Source of the DNA: Abyssisolibacter fermentans
GTDB lineage: Bacteria; Bacillota; Clostridia; Tissierellales; MCWD3
Assembly (NCBI RefSeq): GCF_001559865.1
Contig: NZ_LOHE01000060.1
Location: 48,359 to 112,358 of the forward strand
DNA: 64,000 bases
Reading direction: 5' to 3'
Below the pieces are notes generated by a model. It searched no databases and was not told the DNA's origin. It saw nothing but the letters and a program-made list of their open reading frames with translations. How positions within the stretch are numbered: position 1 is the first letter of the stretch; each line of letters opens with the position of its first letter. Positions 1 to 8,778 of the stretch are shown here, piece after piece. Position numbers and translations under genes: made by a program.

Positions 1-510
1 AATTTCAAACTGACTATCAATTGGAAAATCGCCATATCCCGGGCTAAATCTTGTAGTAGTGTAATATCCGCTATCAAAAGCAATCCTTTTTATGATATTT
101 TCGACACTGTCGCATAAGTTCTCTACTGCTACAGAAGCACATGCATCAAAAATAATACTCTTTGTAATATCAATATTACTGTAATATCTTATTTTTTTGT
201 CGACCTCATTACCTAACGTTACAGCCATTATTGCACATTTATCTGAGGTTTTTAAATGGTTGAAAATATCATTTCCATTAAGTTTACATACACTTCCTGT
301 TACATAAATATTGTGATTTAATTTCTTAATATCAAAAATATTAAATACATATTTAAATTCACATAGCTCTTTGATTTCCTTAATCGAAAATTCTATTATT
401 CTTTTAGTAATTTCATCTATACTACAATTTTTATACCCTAGATAACGCAATACTTCCTTTTTTTCAATATCTAGCGATATTTTTTTGATTTTATTAGGAT
501 TAATAACCAT
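1..510 (-). CDS. Vitamin B12-dependent methionine synthase activation-domain protein (partial, runs off left edge)
   Basis: 170 codons are visible from an ATG at 510, with AGGAG about 8 bases upstream; the 3' part lies outside the window. The visible end reads TTTRFSPGYGDFPIDSQFE. The R-x-S-P-G-Y-G-D-F motif is the hallmark of the MetH activation (AdoMet-binding) domain, which supports reductive reactivation of cob(II)alamin during methionine synthesis. In Clostridia this domain is often a separate protein, because their MetH lacks it, and that is the likely case here. The middle contains a TLGNEVDKKI segment also usual for this group. No partner gene is visible. Family assignment is fairly secure; the exact role is inferred from family knowledge. 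Confidence 0.8.
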   Translation of the reverse strand, partial: MVINPNKIKKISLDIEKKEVLRYLGYKNCSIDEITKRIIEFSIKEIKELCEFKYVFNIFDIKKLNHNIYVTGSVCKLNGNDIFNHLKTSDKCAIMAVTLGNEVDKKIRYYSNIDITKSIIFDACASVAVENLCDSVENIIKRIAFDSGYYTTTRFSPGYGDFPIDSQFEI

Positions 511-763
511 TATATATATACTCCTCTTATTTCGAATGACATCATTTTAATTGTATCAGCTTTATTTTAAAGTCTAATATCAACTTATATATTGTATCAT
601 ATTTAGTATCTATAGTAGAATTCATCAAAGTACTCCACCGTTTTAGTCATTAATAATTTTAATCATTATTACATTACTAATAGTAAATGATACTATTAAG
701 TAAAAAAAACGTAAATCAACACTTAAATTTCCCTCTAAGAAACATTTTTAAAATCTAATGTGT
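511..763. other. AT-rich intergenic stretch
   Basis: Between the start of the activation-domain gene and the terminator of the diguanylate cyclase gene. It should hold the promoter of the leftmost gene. I see AT-rich sequence with short ATTAAT-type repeats but no ORF with a ribosome binding site. Confidence 0.4.
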
Positions 764-792
764 AAAAAACCCCTTTTTTTAAGAAAAGGAGT
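764..792 (-). terminator. Rho-independent terminator of the diguanylate cyclase gene
   Basis: On the minus strand ACTCCTTTT pairs with AAAAGGGGT across a 6-base loop (stem 769-777 with 784-792, one G-U pair), followed by a run of T. It lies 36 bases past the stop codon at 828. Confidence 0.75.
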
Positions 793-827
793 CTCTTTAT
801 TGAAACTATTCTATAATAAAACTAACT

Positions 828-2450
828 TCAATTTATCTTTTCTAACCAACTTATAACTACTCTATTTCGACCATTTTGCTTTGCTTTATAAAGTGCAGTA
901 TCTGCCTTTAAAAAAAGTTGCTCAAAAGATAAATCTTCATCTACAGTTTCTGAAATTCCAATACTAACTGTAGCATTAATAATTTTGCCTTTATAAATAA
1001 ATTCATACTTTTCTATATTCTTTCTAATACGCTCAGCTATTTCTACTGCAGTTTTTTTCTTACAGTTTCTAAGGAAAACTCCAAATTCTTCTCCACCTAA
1101 TCTTCCAATCATATCTCCTTCTCTAATACATTTATTAATTAACTCAACCATGGTCTCTAGTACATAATCTCCTGCAATGTGCCCATTATCATCATTAATT
1201 TTCTTAAAATAATCAATGTCTAATACTAGCATAAATATTCCGGCATCATCTTTTTTAACATTACTAAGCCATATATTAACATTTTCAACAAAAGAAACTT
1301 TATTAAATACTTTTGTCAAACCATCTCTTTCTGCTTTAATTTTTAATATTTTATTTTTTCTTTTTTCGGTAGTGATATCTCTAATCATTGAAATGGTTCC
1401 CACCTCAGAATGTTTAATAGTATTTAATGTATGTACAGTAATATAATAATAATACTCTTCTCCATCTAAAGTAACAGTAATTTCAAAATTATCACTACGC
1501 ATTTCTTGAATAGCTTTATGCCACTTTTCATACTTCTGCTCCAATAATTCTTTTGCCTTTTCCTTACTTCGTTTAGTCCACAGTTTTTTTGTCTTATCCA
1601 ATTTATATACTTCGTCCTCTAGACAAGTATTTAATTCATGCTGTCTAAAAAATTTACACGCTGATGGGTTTATATCAACAACTGTCCCTTCAGGCGAACA
1701 TACTACAATTCCTTCATCTACAACGTCAAATACCTTGTCCCTTGCAATAGGTGAGATAGAAAACAAATCATATTTAAACACTCCCCAAAGTAAACATAAG
1801 CACCCAGGAGTAAATAAAGCAGATATTGGCATAATAATACCCATTTCTTCTAACCATGCCGCCTTAAGAATACCAAAAATAACTGGTAACACAATTCCTA
1901 ACATTACAAAAAAAACTTGAGTTTTATAAGATTTAGATGTTCTTCGCATAAAAAATGCCAGTTTAACCTCTGCTACAATCATAATAATATAATTTAATGA
2001 TACCATCACTTTACCTAGTAAGGTTTGTTTAACATAAAGTGCAGAATCAATGCTATTCATTCTAATTTCAATTCCAGACCTCATTAAATGGTGATAGGAA
2101 TCTGTTAATATAAGTAGAATAGCTGTCCATTGAATCAAAGCCAAAGTTAAAATAACCTTTTTACTAAAACCATTTCTATCTCCTGAATAAGCAAACACAA
2201 ACGCTATTGAAGCAACCGGAGCCATAAAAACACCTATTTGTGTAATATTACGCCAAAAAACTTTAGTTTCAAAATTAATCGCTCCTATTTCTAAAAATGA
2301 ACCAATAGCCCAGATTACTAAAAATGATAATAAATATACTAATTGTAAAGCTCCTTGTCTTTTTCTATTTTTTATTGAAAATATAATAACACTAATGAGT
2401 ATAGCAATGGACGATAGATTTATAAATAAATTAGCAAAGCTAATCTCCAT
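828..2450 (-). CDS. Membrane diguanylate cyclase (7TM sensor, PAS, GGDEF)
   Basis: Makes the second messenger cyclic di-GMP from two GTP. About 230 N-terminal residues form seven to eight hydrophobic helices like the 7TM region found at the N-terminus of some histidine kinases. A PAS-like segment follows (about 240-360), then a GGDEF domain (about 370-540). The active-site loop is GGEEF (about 452-456 from the chosen start). The metal-binding Asp is in the LDIDYFKKIND segment, and an RxxD inhibitory site (REGD) lies five residues before GGEEF, so product feedback inhibition is likely. I chose the ATG at 2450 because AGGAG sits 8 bases upstream; the in-frame GTG at 2459 would overlap that site. 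Single-gene unit with its own terminator. The sensed signal is unknown. Confidence 0.9.
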   Translation of the reverse strand: MEISFANLFINLSSIAILISVIIFSIKNRKRQGALQLVYLLSFLVIWAIGSFLEIGAINFETKVFWRNITQIGVFMAPVASIAFVFAYSGDRNGFSKKVILTLALIQWTAILLILTDSYHHLMRSGIEIRMNSIDSALYVKQTLLGKVMVSLNYIIMIVAEVKLAFFMRRTSKSYKTQVFFVMLGIVLPVIFGILKAAWLEEMGIIMPISALFTPGCLCLLWGVFKYDLFSISPIARDKVFDVVDEGIVVCSPEGTVVDINPSACKFFRQHELNTCLEDEVYKLDKTKKLWTKRSKEKAKELLEQKYEKWHKAIQEMRSDNFEITVTLDGEEYYYYITVHTLNTIKHSEVGTISMIRDITTEKRKNKILKIKAERDGLTKVFNKVSFVENVNIWLSNVKKDDAGIFMLVLDIDYFKKINDDNGHIAGDYVLETMVELINKCIREGDMIGRLGGEEFGVFLRNCKKKTAVEIAERIRKNIEKYEFIYKGKIINATVSIGISETVDEDLSFEQLFLKADTALYKAKQNGRNRVVISWLEKIN

Positions 2451-2625
2451 ATTAAACACTCCTTCTATAGCTATAAAGTTATATCGAATTTATCAACAAT
2501 ATTAGTTTACTATAAAACTGTTTATTAAAGCAATACATACATGTTATTCAACATATTTAAGTAAAGTTCTACTATTTGTCTATTTAGTTAAAACTCCTAT
2601 ACAATTTTCATAGTTATCAATTAAT

Positions 2626-3633
2626 TCAGTTTATATTTTCTATTCTAAATTTGTTTATTAATTCTTTAATAGCTGATACAATAACATCTGCATTCTTCTG
2701 CATAATAGAAATATGACTAGCATCTTTCACAATAATTTGTTTACTATTTGTTGATAGACTCAACAAACTTTGCTGAGATTCATCCCAAAATGGAAGTTCT
2801 TCTAAAGAACTATCAGCAGTTATTATAATGATTGGTATATTACCCAAATCTATTTTATTATACATCTTTTTAGCACTTTCAGTTACAGCATATCCTTCTT
2901 CCAAAATATCATCATTTAACATATTTTTGAATAGCATAAATTTTTCTATATTTTTGCTATCATCAGGCATAGCATTAATTCTATCATTTATTAATGGAAC
3001 TAATTTAATTTCTGTTATTAGGCGTACAAGCCCAGTTCTATTAATAAAACGAAGAGCTTTAACACCTATTTCTGGAATTGAAGCTTCTGTATCCTTTATA
3101 TGTTTTATTGGGCTAGTTCCATCTACTAAAACTATACCCTCAACCTCTTCTGGATATTTATTACTATATAGTAGCACCTCCATTGCTCCCATAGAATGAG
3201 CTACAAATAAGTAGGGTGGACTCTCTCCAGCTTTGTTTAATAGTCTTCTTAAATCTTCAACTATTTGCTCTGTATCTCTTGGTGTTTCTGAATGCTCGCT
3301 CCATCCATATCCAGGTCTTTCATATACACATGTACGCGTAATATTTGATACCTCAGGTTGTATAAGACGATAGTCTGTATAAGCACAAGGAGTACCACTA
3401 CCACAAGTCATAACCACAGTAGGACTACCTTCAGAAGTACTATATATATGCATTTTATGTCCATCAATATCTATTAACTTTCCTGGTGCTTTATATTTTT
3501 TATCTTCTTCTTTAAGCATTACCATATTTAATAAAGTACTAATTATAAGAAATGCTGCTAAGATTATAATAATACGTTTTAATACCATTTTTTTATTTTT
3601 TTCAGCGTCTCGTTTGTAAATTGTTTTTGACAT
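2626..3633 (-). CDS. Membrane-anchored alpha/beta hydrolase
   Basis: A lysine-rich N-terminus followed by one hydrophobic helix (IIIILAAFLIISTLLNMVML) suggests a signal anchor with the enzyme outside the cytoplasm. The catalytic domain shows the nucleophile elbow AHSMG (Ser), an acid in the VLVDGTSP strand region and a C-terminal DASHISIM histidine, giving a plausible Ser-Asp-His triad. About 335 residues, normal for the family. The start at ATG 3633 has GAGGG 8 bases upstream; an in-frame GTG at 3648 has none. It lies 44 bases after the YcxB-like gene and may be co-transcribed. The substrate cannot be told from sequence; esterase or lipase-like hydrolysis is only a family inference. Confidence 0.8.
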   Translation of the reverse strand: MSKTIYKRDAEKNKKMVLKRIIIILAAFLIISTLLNMVMLKEEDKKYKAPGKLIDIDGHKMHIYSTSEGSPTVVMTCGSGTPCAYTDYRLIQPEVSNITRTCVYERPGYGWSEHSETPRDTEQIVEDLRRLLNKAGESPPYLFVAHSMGAMEVLLYSNKYPEEVEGIVLVDGTSPIKHIKDTEASIPEIGVKALRFINRTGLVRLITEIKLVPLINDRINAMPDDSKNIEKFMLFKNMLNDDILEEGYAVTESAKKMYNKIDLGNIPIIIITADSSLEELPFWDESQQSLLSLSTNSKQIIVKDASHISIMQKNADVIVSAIKELINKFRIENIN

Positions 3634-3677
3634 TTTTCTTTCCCTCACTTATGACATAAATATATGCAAATAAAAAC

Positions 3678-4280
3678 TTAAGAAATCTGCATTCCTTTCT
3701 TTTCCACTGAGTATTTTTTTGAAACTTTGCTCTTTATAAATCTAATTAAATCTAATCTATTTTCCAAGAATTTTCTAGGTATTATAAAAGCTTTATTCTT
3801 TGTAATATATAAAGCAAGATAAAGCTTTGTTTCTTTAACAGCTATTAACTCTCTCCACTTATATTCATTTTCTCCATTGGTTGAAATAACTCTAAATCCT
3901 AAATCATCAATTATATATTTTAGAGGTCTTTTTATAAGCTTGTTTTTCTCAAAAGATTTTTTACTAATTTTATTTATAATTCTAGGATAAATAAACCAAG
4001 GGACAATAAATAAAATGAACACCATGAATAAAACGTATAATAAACTTGAAATAAAATCCCAACTCATAAAATCAATTTTACTAGTGCTTGTATTCTCAAC
4101 TGGTTTGCATAATAATTTAATTCCAACAACGGCAACAGCAAATAGCGATATATAAACAACACCAATTGCTCTCCAAATTTTCAAAAACCATTTATTACTA
4201 TGATGCTTTGTATACTCTTCAAACTCTTTGTATTCAACAATTACATTATTAATCTCAAAATTGTTGTTTTCTATTTCCAT
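3678..4280 (-). CDS. YcxB-like membrane protein
   Basis: About 200 residues. Two hydrophobic segments (about residues 35-55 and 75-105) are followed by a soluble tail with LKYIIDDLGFRVISTNGENEYKW-type sequence. A pair of helices then a PH-like tail with an EYKW segment is typical of the YcxB-like family, whose function is unknown. Start chosen at ATG 4280, which has GAGG 9 bases upstream; the first in-frame ATG at 4328 has no good site. It lies directly upstream of the hydrolase gene in the same orientation, so the two may form an operon. Family call is moderate. Confidence 0.65.
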   Translation of the reverse strand: MEIENNNFEINNVIVEYKEFEEYTKHHSNKWFLKIWRAIGVVYISLFAVAVVGIKLLCKPVENTSTSKIDFMSWDFISSLLYVLFMVFILFIVPWFIYPRIINKISKKSFEKNKLIKRPLKYIIDDLGFRVISTNGENEYKWRELIAVKETKLYLALYITKNKAFIIPRKFLENRLDLIRFIKSKVSKKYSVEKKGMQIS

Positions 4281-4328
4281 TGATTCTTTCCTCACCCCTT
4301 TTTCCCCCTGTTTTATAAAAAACGACAT

Positions 4329-4748
4329 TTCTTTTCACATTCTAGTTTAATTACATATAGTACTTCTCCAATTATCATATATATCCTTTAATTTTATGTA
4401 TTACCCTTTTTTATATATTCTTATGGCTCACGCTTCATAAGCCCAAAAACTAAAAATTTAAAATACTATTTGTATAAAATTAATAAAATGTCTACATTAT
4501 TTATCTAATGTAGACATTCATTTGATTTTCAACTTATTTAAAAATTAATCTTTATTTATTAATTACTTATCTCTTGCATTTAAATATCTAGTATCTCTAA
4601 TTAATTATACTAGATGCAAACAAATGCACATAATTAACTGCTTTAAATCATCTGCACACTGTCTATAGACTACTTTTTAAGTGCATCTTGTATTATAAAT
4701 TCAATGCAATATCATTATCAATACAACTTTCATTTTTACCCAAATGTA
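4329..4748. other. Intergenic stretch between ABC-F gene and YcxB-like gene
   Basis: No ORF with a ribosome binding site is seen. It contains one strong hairpin (4487-4518, listed separately) and otherwise AT-rich sequence that should include the promoter of the YcxB-like/hydrolase pair. Confidence 0.5.
4487..4518 (-). terminator. Terminator downstream of the ABC-F gene
   Basis: Perfect 12-bp inverted repeat AATGTCTACATT / AATGTAGACATT with an 8-base loop, followed on the minus strand by a T-rich tract. It is 230 bases past the ABC-F stop, so a long 3' untranslated region or a small unseen element is possible. Confidence 0.65.
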
Positions 4749-6482
4749 CTATTGAGCGCCACCTATTCTCTTTTTTTTCTCAACCAAATCATTAAATTCA
4801 GAATCTAATTTTTGATATTCAGGATCTTCTGGTGTATATTTACTCAATTCGCCTAATATATAAGCCATCCTAGTTTCTACAATTAGATTCTCATCAACTT
4901 TATCTTTATCATTATTTTCTTTTTTAGTTTTTTCTATATACTCCTTAAAACTACACTCTATTCTTTTGACTTCTTCATTTTCAAATACTAATAATTTATC
5001 ACAGATCCTTTCTAACATATATCTATCATGAGATACAATTATAATAGTTCCATTATAATTCTCAAGTGCTTCTTCTAGTTTTTCTCTACAATTTAAATCT
5101 AAGTGATTTGTTGGCTCATCTAGAATAAGAATACTATTATTATTTAATATTAGTTGTGCTACTTTAACTCTAGTTCTTTCACCAAGGCTTAAATTTTTGA
5201 CCTGTTTTTTTATCATAGATTCGGTAAATCCCAAGTTGGCTAATAATGTTTTTACCTTACTCGACTTTTCCCTTGATGTAATATCAAACAATTCTATAAC
5301 CAAGCTATCTCCATCTAAATCCAATACATCCTGACTTATATATGATATTTTTGCCGATGAGCTTAAAAACATATGACCTTCATCTAATTTTTTCTCTCCA
5401 ATTATAGCTTTTATTAAAGTTGTCTTACCACATCCATTTGCTCCATATAACCCAATTTTATCACCTCTCTGAATATAAAAACAGCTGTCTCTAAACAAAA
5501 CTTTATCTCCATAAACCTTAGTTATATTTAAAGCTTCTATAACTCTTTTTCCTTTCTTCTCAGCATTATTAAATACAAAATCGATTTCTTTTTCTTCTTT
5601 TGGTTTTTTTATTCCTTCTAATTCGATTTTTTCAAGTCTTTTCAATTTCGACTTTACTTGCTTATCTTTTTTCTTTGCCTTTACTCTATAAAATTCTTTA
5701 CCTCCAAATTTTCTACCTGCTTTTTCTGCTTTTTTACTTGCTCCTCTATGAGATTTATCTGACCAAGTTTTCAGCCTATCTATATCTTTTTCAATTTTCT
5801 TTATATATTTTTCCTGATTGATATAAGCCTTTAGTTGACTTTGATATCTACGTTTCTTTTCATCTCTATAGCAAGTATAATTACCTTTATAACTTGTAGT
5901 TACACCATCTTCAATTTCCAAAATTCTACCTACAGTCTCATCAAGAAAATATCTATCATGAGAAATAATAATAATTGTCCCATCATATTTTTTTATCTCA
6001 TCAATTAACCAGCAAATTCCTTGAAAATCCAAATGATTAGTTGGTTCATCTAAAATCAGTAAATTGGGCTTTGCAGTCCATATATTGGCTAATGCTAATT
6101 TAGTTTTCTCCCCGCCACTTAACTCACCGAATTTTTCTTGATTCCAATCCTTTACCTTATCCATGCCTAACTGGCTTGTTGCTTGTAAAAAAGATGTTAT
6201 ACACTCTTTATCATTTGCATACATATCATTAATTGTTTTAGCTCTATAAAAGGTTGATTGTAGTAGATAGCCTATTTTCACTTCCTTATAACTCCACATA
6301 ATATTTCCCTCATCCTGTTTTATATTACCATATATTATATTAGCTAATGTGGTTTTCCCAGCTCCATTATTTCCTACTAGACCTATTCTATCTCCTAATT
6401 TTATTTCAAAATTTATATCTTTTAAAACCTTTTGCTCTCCAAAATCTTTTTTTATACCAACACAATTCATTAAAATTGACAT
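4749..6482 (-). CDS. ABC-F family ATPase, probable ribosome-protection antibiotic resistance factor
   Basis: Soluble protein of 577 residues with two ABC ATPase domains and no membrane segments. Domain 1: Walker A GNNGAGKTT, signature LSGGEK, Walker B LLILDEP. A lysine-rich linker follows (about 215-310; RGASKKAEKAGRK region). Domain 2: Walker A GANGCGKTT, signature LSLGER, Walker B ILILDEP. A charged C-terminal tail completes the ABC-F plan. ABC-F proteins bind the ribosomal E site, and many displace ribosome-targeting antibiotics such as lincosamides, pleuromutilins, macrolides or phenicols. The start at ATG 6482 has GAGGTGA at good spacing; an in-frame GTG at 6491 lies inside that site. 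Regulation by an attenuated leader (promoter 6878-6906, leader peptide 6812-6838, terminator 6510-6555) supports a drug-inducible resistance role. The drug spectrum is unknown. Confidence 0.88.
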   Translation of the reverse strand: MSILMNCVGIKKDFGEQKVLKDINFEIKLGDRIGLVGNNGAGKTTLANIIYGNIKQDEGNIMWSYKEVKIGYLLQSTFYRAKTINDMYANDKECITSFLQATSQLGMDKVKDWNQEKFGELSGGEKTKLALANIWTAKPNLLILDEPTNHLDFQGICWLIDEIKKYDGTIIIISHDRYFLDETVGRILEIEDGVTTSYKGNYTCYRDEKKRRYQSQLKAYINQEKYIKKIEKDIDRLKTWSDKSHRGASKKAEKAGRKFGGKEFYRVKAKKKDKQVKSKLKRLEKIELEGIKKPKEEKEIDFVFNNAEKKGKRVIEALNITKVYGDKVLFRDSCFYIQRGDKIGLYGANGCGKTTLIKAIIGEKKLDEGHMFLSSSAKISYISQDVLDLDGDSLVIELFDITSREKSSKVKTLLANLGFTESMIKKQVKNLSLGERTRVKVAQLILNNNSILILDEPTNHLDLNCREKLEEALENYNGTIIIVSHDRYMLERICDKLLVFENEEVKRIECSFKEYIEKTKKENNDKDKVDENLIVETRMAYILGELSKYTPEDPEYQKLDSEFNDLVEKKKRIGGAQ

Positions 6483-6509
6483 AATAATCACCTCATACCT
6501 TTCTTAATC

Positions 6510-6555
6510 AAAAAATAAAAAACTGTAAATGAACATTAATTCACCTACAGTTTTT
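6510..6555 (-). promoter_or_regulatory. Attenuator terminator in the ABC-F leader
   Basis: On the minus strand a 10-bp stem AAAAACTGTA / TACAGTTTTT is followed by a TTTTATTTTTT tract, about 28 bases before the ABC-F start codon. A terminator upstream of, and in line with, a coding region implies conditional readthrough. The left arm contains CTGTAGGTG, which also occurs 82 bases further upstream (6624-6632) and could act as an alternative pairing partner. Confidence 0.75.
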
Positions 6556-6811
6556 ATCTCAACAAACTACTCAATATCATAAAAAATCAAAATTTATTTA
6601 ATTAAAAATAAATATATAGAATACACCTACAGATATCCAGCATTTTATTTAAAAGTATGCCTAAGCAGCATAGCTTTTATATCATATTATTATAGAAACT
6701 TAAGTAATGTTCTTAGTTTATAGATATGTCTAAAATCTACATCTATAAAAAAAGGCACACTCCACCTGTATCTATAGACATTTTCTTTTAAACATCAATA
6801 TTTAATTAATA

Positions 6812-6838
6812 TTATTTAACTAAGAACAAATACTTCAT
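6812..6838 (-). CDS. Leader peptide MKYLFLVK of the ABC-F gene
   Basis: Eight-codon ORF (MKYLFLVK, stop TAA) with a near-perfect AAAAGGAG ribosome binding site, 40 bases downstream of a consensus promoter and about 330 bases upstream of the ABC-F start. This matches the leader peptides that control Erm and ABC-F resistance genes: a drug-stalled ribosome on the short ORF alters folding of the following RNA. Not conserved in a way I can test here, but position and ribosome site make it credible. Confidence 0.7.
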   Translation of the reverse strand: MKYLFLVK

Positions 6839-6877
6839 CTTTTTCTCCTTTTAAACATAATTTTACTATCTAATTTT

Positions 6878-6906
6878 ATTATATTGTAGTAAATTATGGG
6901 TGTCAA
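6878..6906 (-). promoter_or_regulatory. Consensus sigma-A promoter of the ABC-F leader
   Basis: Minus strand TTGACA (6901-6906), exactly 17 bases, TATAAT (6878-6883): both hexamers perfect. The transcript would start near 6871 and include the leader peptide and the attenuator. Confidence 0.85.
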
Positions 6907-7148
6907 GTACTTTTAATGAAACTACTAATAACCTCATGAATAATCAGTGTTAAGATTTTATCATCTAGTATTTTATTTTGTTTTTATTTTCTACTTTTTA
7001 TTCATAACTAAAATTCAAAATGCATTTAGCAAAAATGGTACAAATTATTTCTTATATTAACTAACTATAAAGGTGCAATATAAAATACATTTTATACTAA
7101 ACTATCCATTTAGTTAACAATATTATCTAGCAACCAATGTAGTTACTA

Positions 7149-7262
7149 GGAGACATGTAGGGTTTCTTTCTAAGGAACATTGGTGCGCATGTTTTTTCCT
7201 TCCACTTCAAATCAGAAAAAACATGTACACCACCGTGACGAGAAAGATTCCTGCATGGCTCC
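7149..7262. ncRNA. 114-nt long imperfect hairpin of unknown role
   Basis: A nested inverted repeat. The inner stem is CATGTTTTTTC (7188-7198) with GAAAAAACATG (7215-7225), 11 bp perfect. The next stem is TGGTG (7181-7185) with CACCA (7228-7232). The outer stem is roughly CATGTAGGG..TTTCTTTCT with AGAAAGATTCCTGCATG, closed by GGAG (7149-7152) and CTCC (7259-7262). It is richer in GC than its surroundings and holds no ORF. It may be a structured RNA or a small non-autonomous mobile element; strand cannot be decided. Confidence 0.45.
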
Positions 7263-7451
7263 ATCATCATATACAAGAGAGTTAAAACAAATTTAAATAA
7301 TTTAATCTTTACTATAAAAAATTGTAAAGCATAGGCTAATTTAAATTGTAATATTTTTCTAGTGTTTTTGCACTATTATAGAACTAATATTTTTTATGCT
7401 AATATTATCTAGTTTATGATTTTATTATTTCATTAAAAATCAATAAGTTGT

Positions 7452-7489
7452 AAAATCGGTGCAACGTTTAAAAGCTTACACCGATTTTT
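7452..7489 (-). terminator. Terminator of the efflux operon
   Basis: AAAATCGGTG (7452-7461) pairs with CACCGATTTT (7479-7488) and is flanked by T/A runs on both strands. It lies 45 bases past the stop of the adaptor gene; its symmetry means it could also work from the other side. Confidence 0.8.
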
Positions 7490-7533
7490 ACTCACATCAT
7501 CAATTATTATAACATTTAAGGATACCTATAACA

Positions 7534-8766
7534 CTATTTTTTCTCTTTGATATTAATACCTTCTTTTATATCTTCATTAGGAGAAATTATGACTATATCA
7601 CCTTCATTTAACCCTGACTTAACCTCAATATAATCTTCGCCTTCTAATCCTATTTCAATCTTTTTTAATTTAGCCTTATCATCTTCTACTATAAAAACAT
7701 ATTTCGCGTCATTAAGCTCAAATACTGTATTATCTGGCACAAGTAATACATCATTCTTAGACCACAACCTAAATTTAGTATCTATATCGTAGCCTATACG
7801 AAGTTGTGATATGTTTTGTATATCTACATCTACCCTAACTCTCTTTTGCTGGATTCCTAAATCTGATATCTTACTAAAAGCCTTTGGATATATCTTATCA
7901 ACTTTTCCACTTAATTCATCTATTCCAAGTTCATCACTATAAGCTATTACTATGCCATCCTTTTTAATTGAACTCACTTCGCTTGCTAAAACATCTACTT
8001 CTATATATAAATCATTTGTACCACTAATTTCTATGACGCTCATACCAGGTTGCAAATAAGACCCTTCTTTAATGAAAATGTCTGTTATAATTCCATCAAT
8101 AGGAGATGTTATTACATAATTTTCTCTATTTTTCTCTAAAATTTCTTTTTTGTATACTAATGCTGCTATCTGTGCTTGATATTGATTTTTAATGTTACCT
8201 GATACTCCTTCTTTCAGCAACTTCAATTCATTTTCTGCTATTACTAATGCATTTTTTTGAAATGTTAGATTATTTTGTGCACTCTTGTATTCATTAAGAC
8301 TCAAGGCACCATCTTCATAAAGCTTTTTACTACTATCAAAATTTCTTTTAGCTTCATCTACTTTAACCTTCATAGATTCTACATTTGCATTAGCCTTTTC
8401 TATCATTGATTTATCAACGGGTTTTACTGCTTCCTTGTATACTGCTCTTAAACCATCAATTTCGGCTTGCACTGAGTTTATTTCAAGATTTATTTTCTCA
8501 GCATCTATTTCTAATAATATATCTCCTTTTTTTACACGATCTCCTTCATCAATATTTATCCCTCTTGCTTCTCCCATAGCTTTTGTATAAATAGTTCTCT
8601 GTTTCTTTGATTTTACAGTACCAGTTTCTTCAATATACTCGGATATTTCTCCCTTATTTACCTTAAATGTTTCTACTGCTAGTGTATTATCATTTTGGAT
8701 TTTAAAATACACACTAGCGGCGATTACTACAATTATTAATGCTATTACAATAGCTTTTTTCTTCAA
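7534..8766 (-). CDS. HlyD/MacA-type efflux adaptor subunit
   Basis: 410 residues. One N-terminal membrane helix (IVIALIIVVIAASVYF) is followed by the membrane-fusion protein plan: a lipoyl half-domain (ISEYIEETGTVKSKK), a long coiled-coil hairpin (about 80-200), the second lipoyl half (ENYVITSPIDGIITDIFIKEGSYLQPG) and beta-barrel domains ending in LNEGDIVI. In Gram-positive bacteria such adaptors work with MacB-like ABC transporters that export peptides or drugs. The start is a TTG with AGGAGG 8 bases upstream. It is the last gene of the tetR-ATPase-permease-adaptor operon, 12 bases after the permease stop. The operon's transported substrate is unknown. Confidence 0.88.
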   Translation of the reverse strand: MKKKAIVIALIIVVIAASVYFKIQNDNTLAVETFKVNKGEISEYIEETGTVKSKKQRTIYTKAMGEARGINIDEGDRVKKGDILLEIDAEKINLEINSVQAEIDGLRAVYKEAVKPVDKSMIEKANANVESMKVKVDEAKRNFDSSKKLYEDGALSLNEYKSAQNNLTFQKNALVIAENELKLLKEGVSGNIKNQYQAQIAALVYKKEILEKNRENYVITSPIDGIITDIFIKEGSYLQPGMSVIEISGTNDLYIEVDVLASEVSSIKKDGIVIAYSDELGIDELSGKVDKIYPKAFSKISDLGIQQKRVRVDVDIQNISQLRIGYDIDTKFRLWSKNDVLLVPDNTVFELNDAKYVFIVEDDKAKLKKIEIGLEGEDYIEVKSGLNEGDIVIISPNEDIKEGINIKEKK

Positions 8767-8778
8767 TCCTCACACCTC

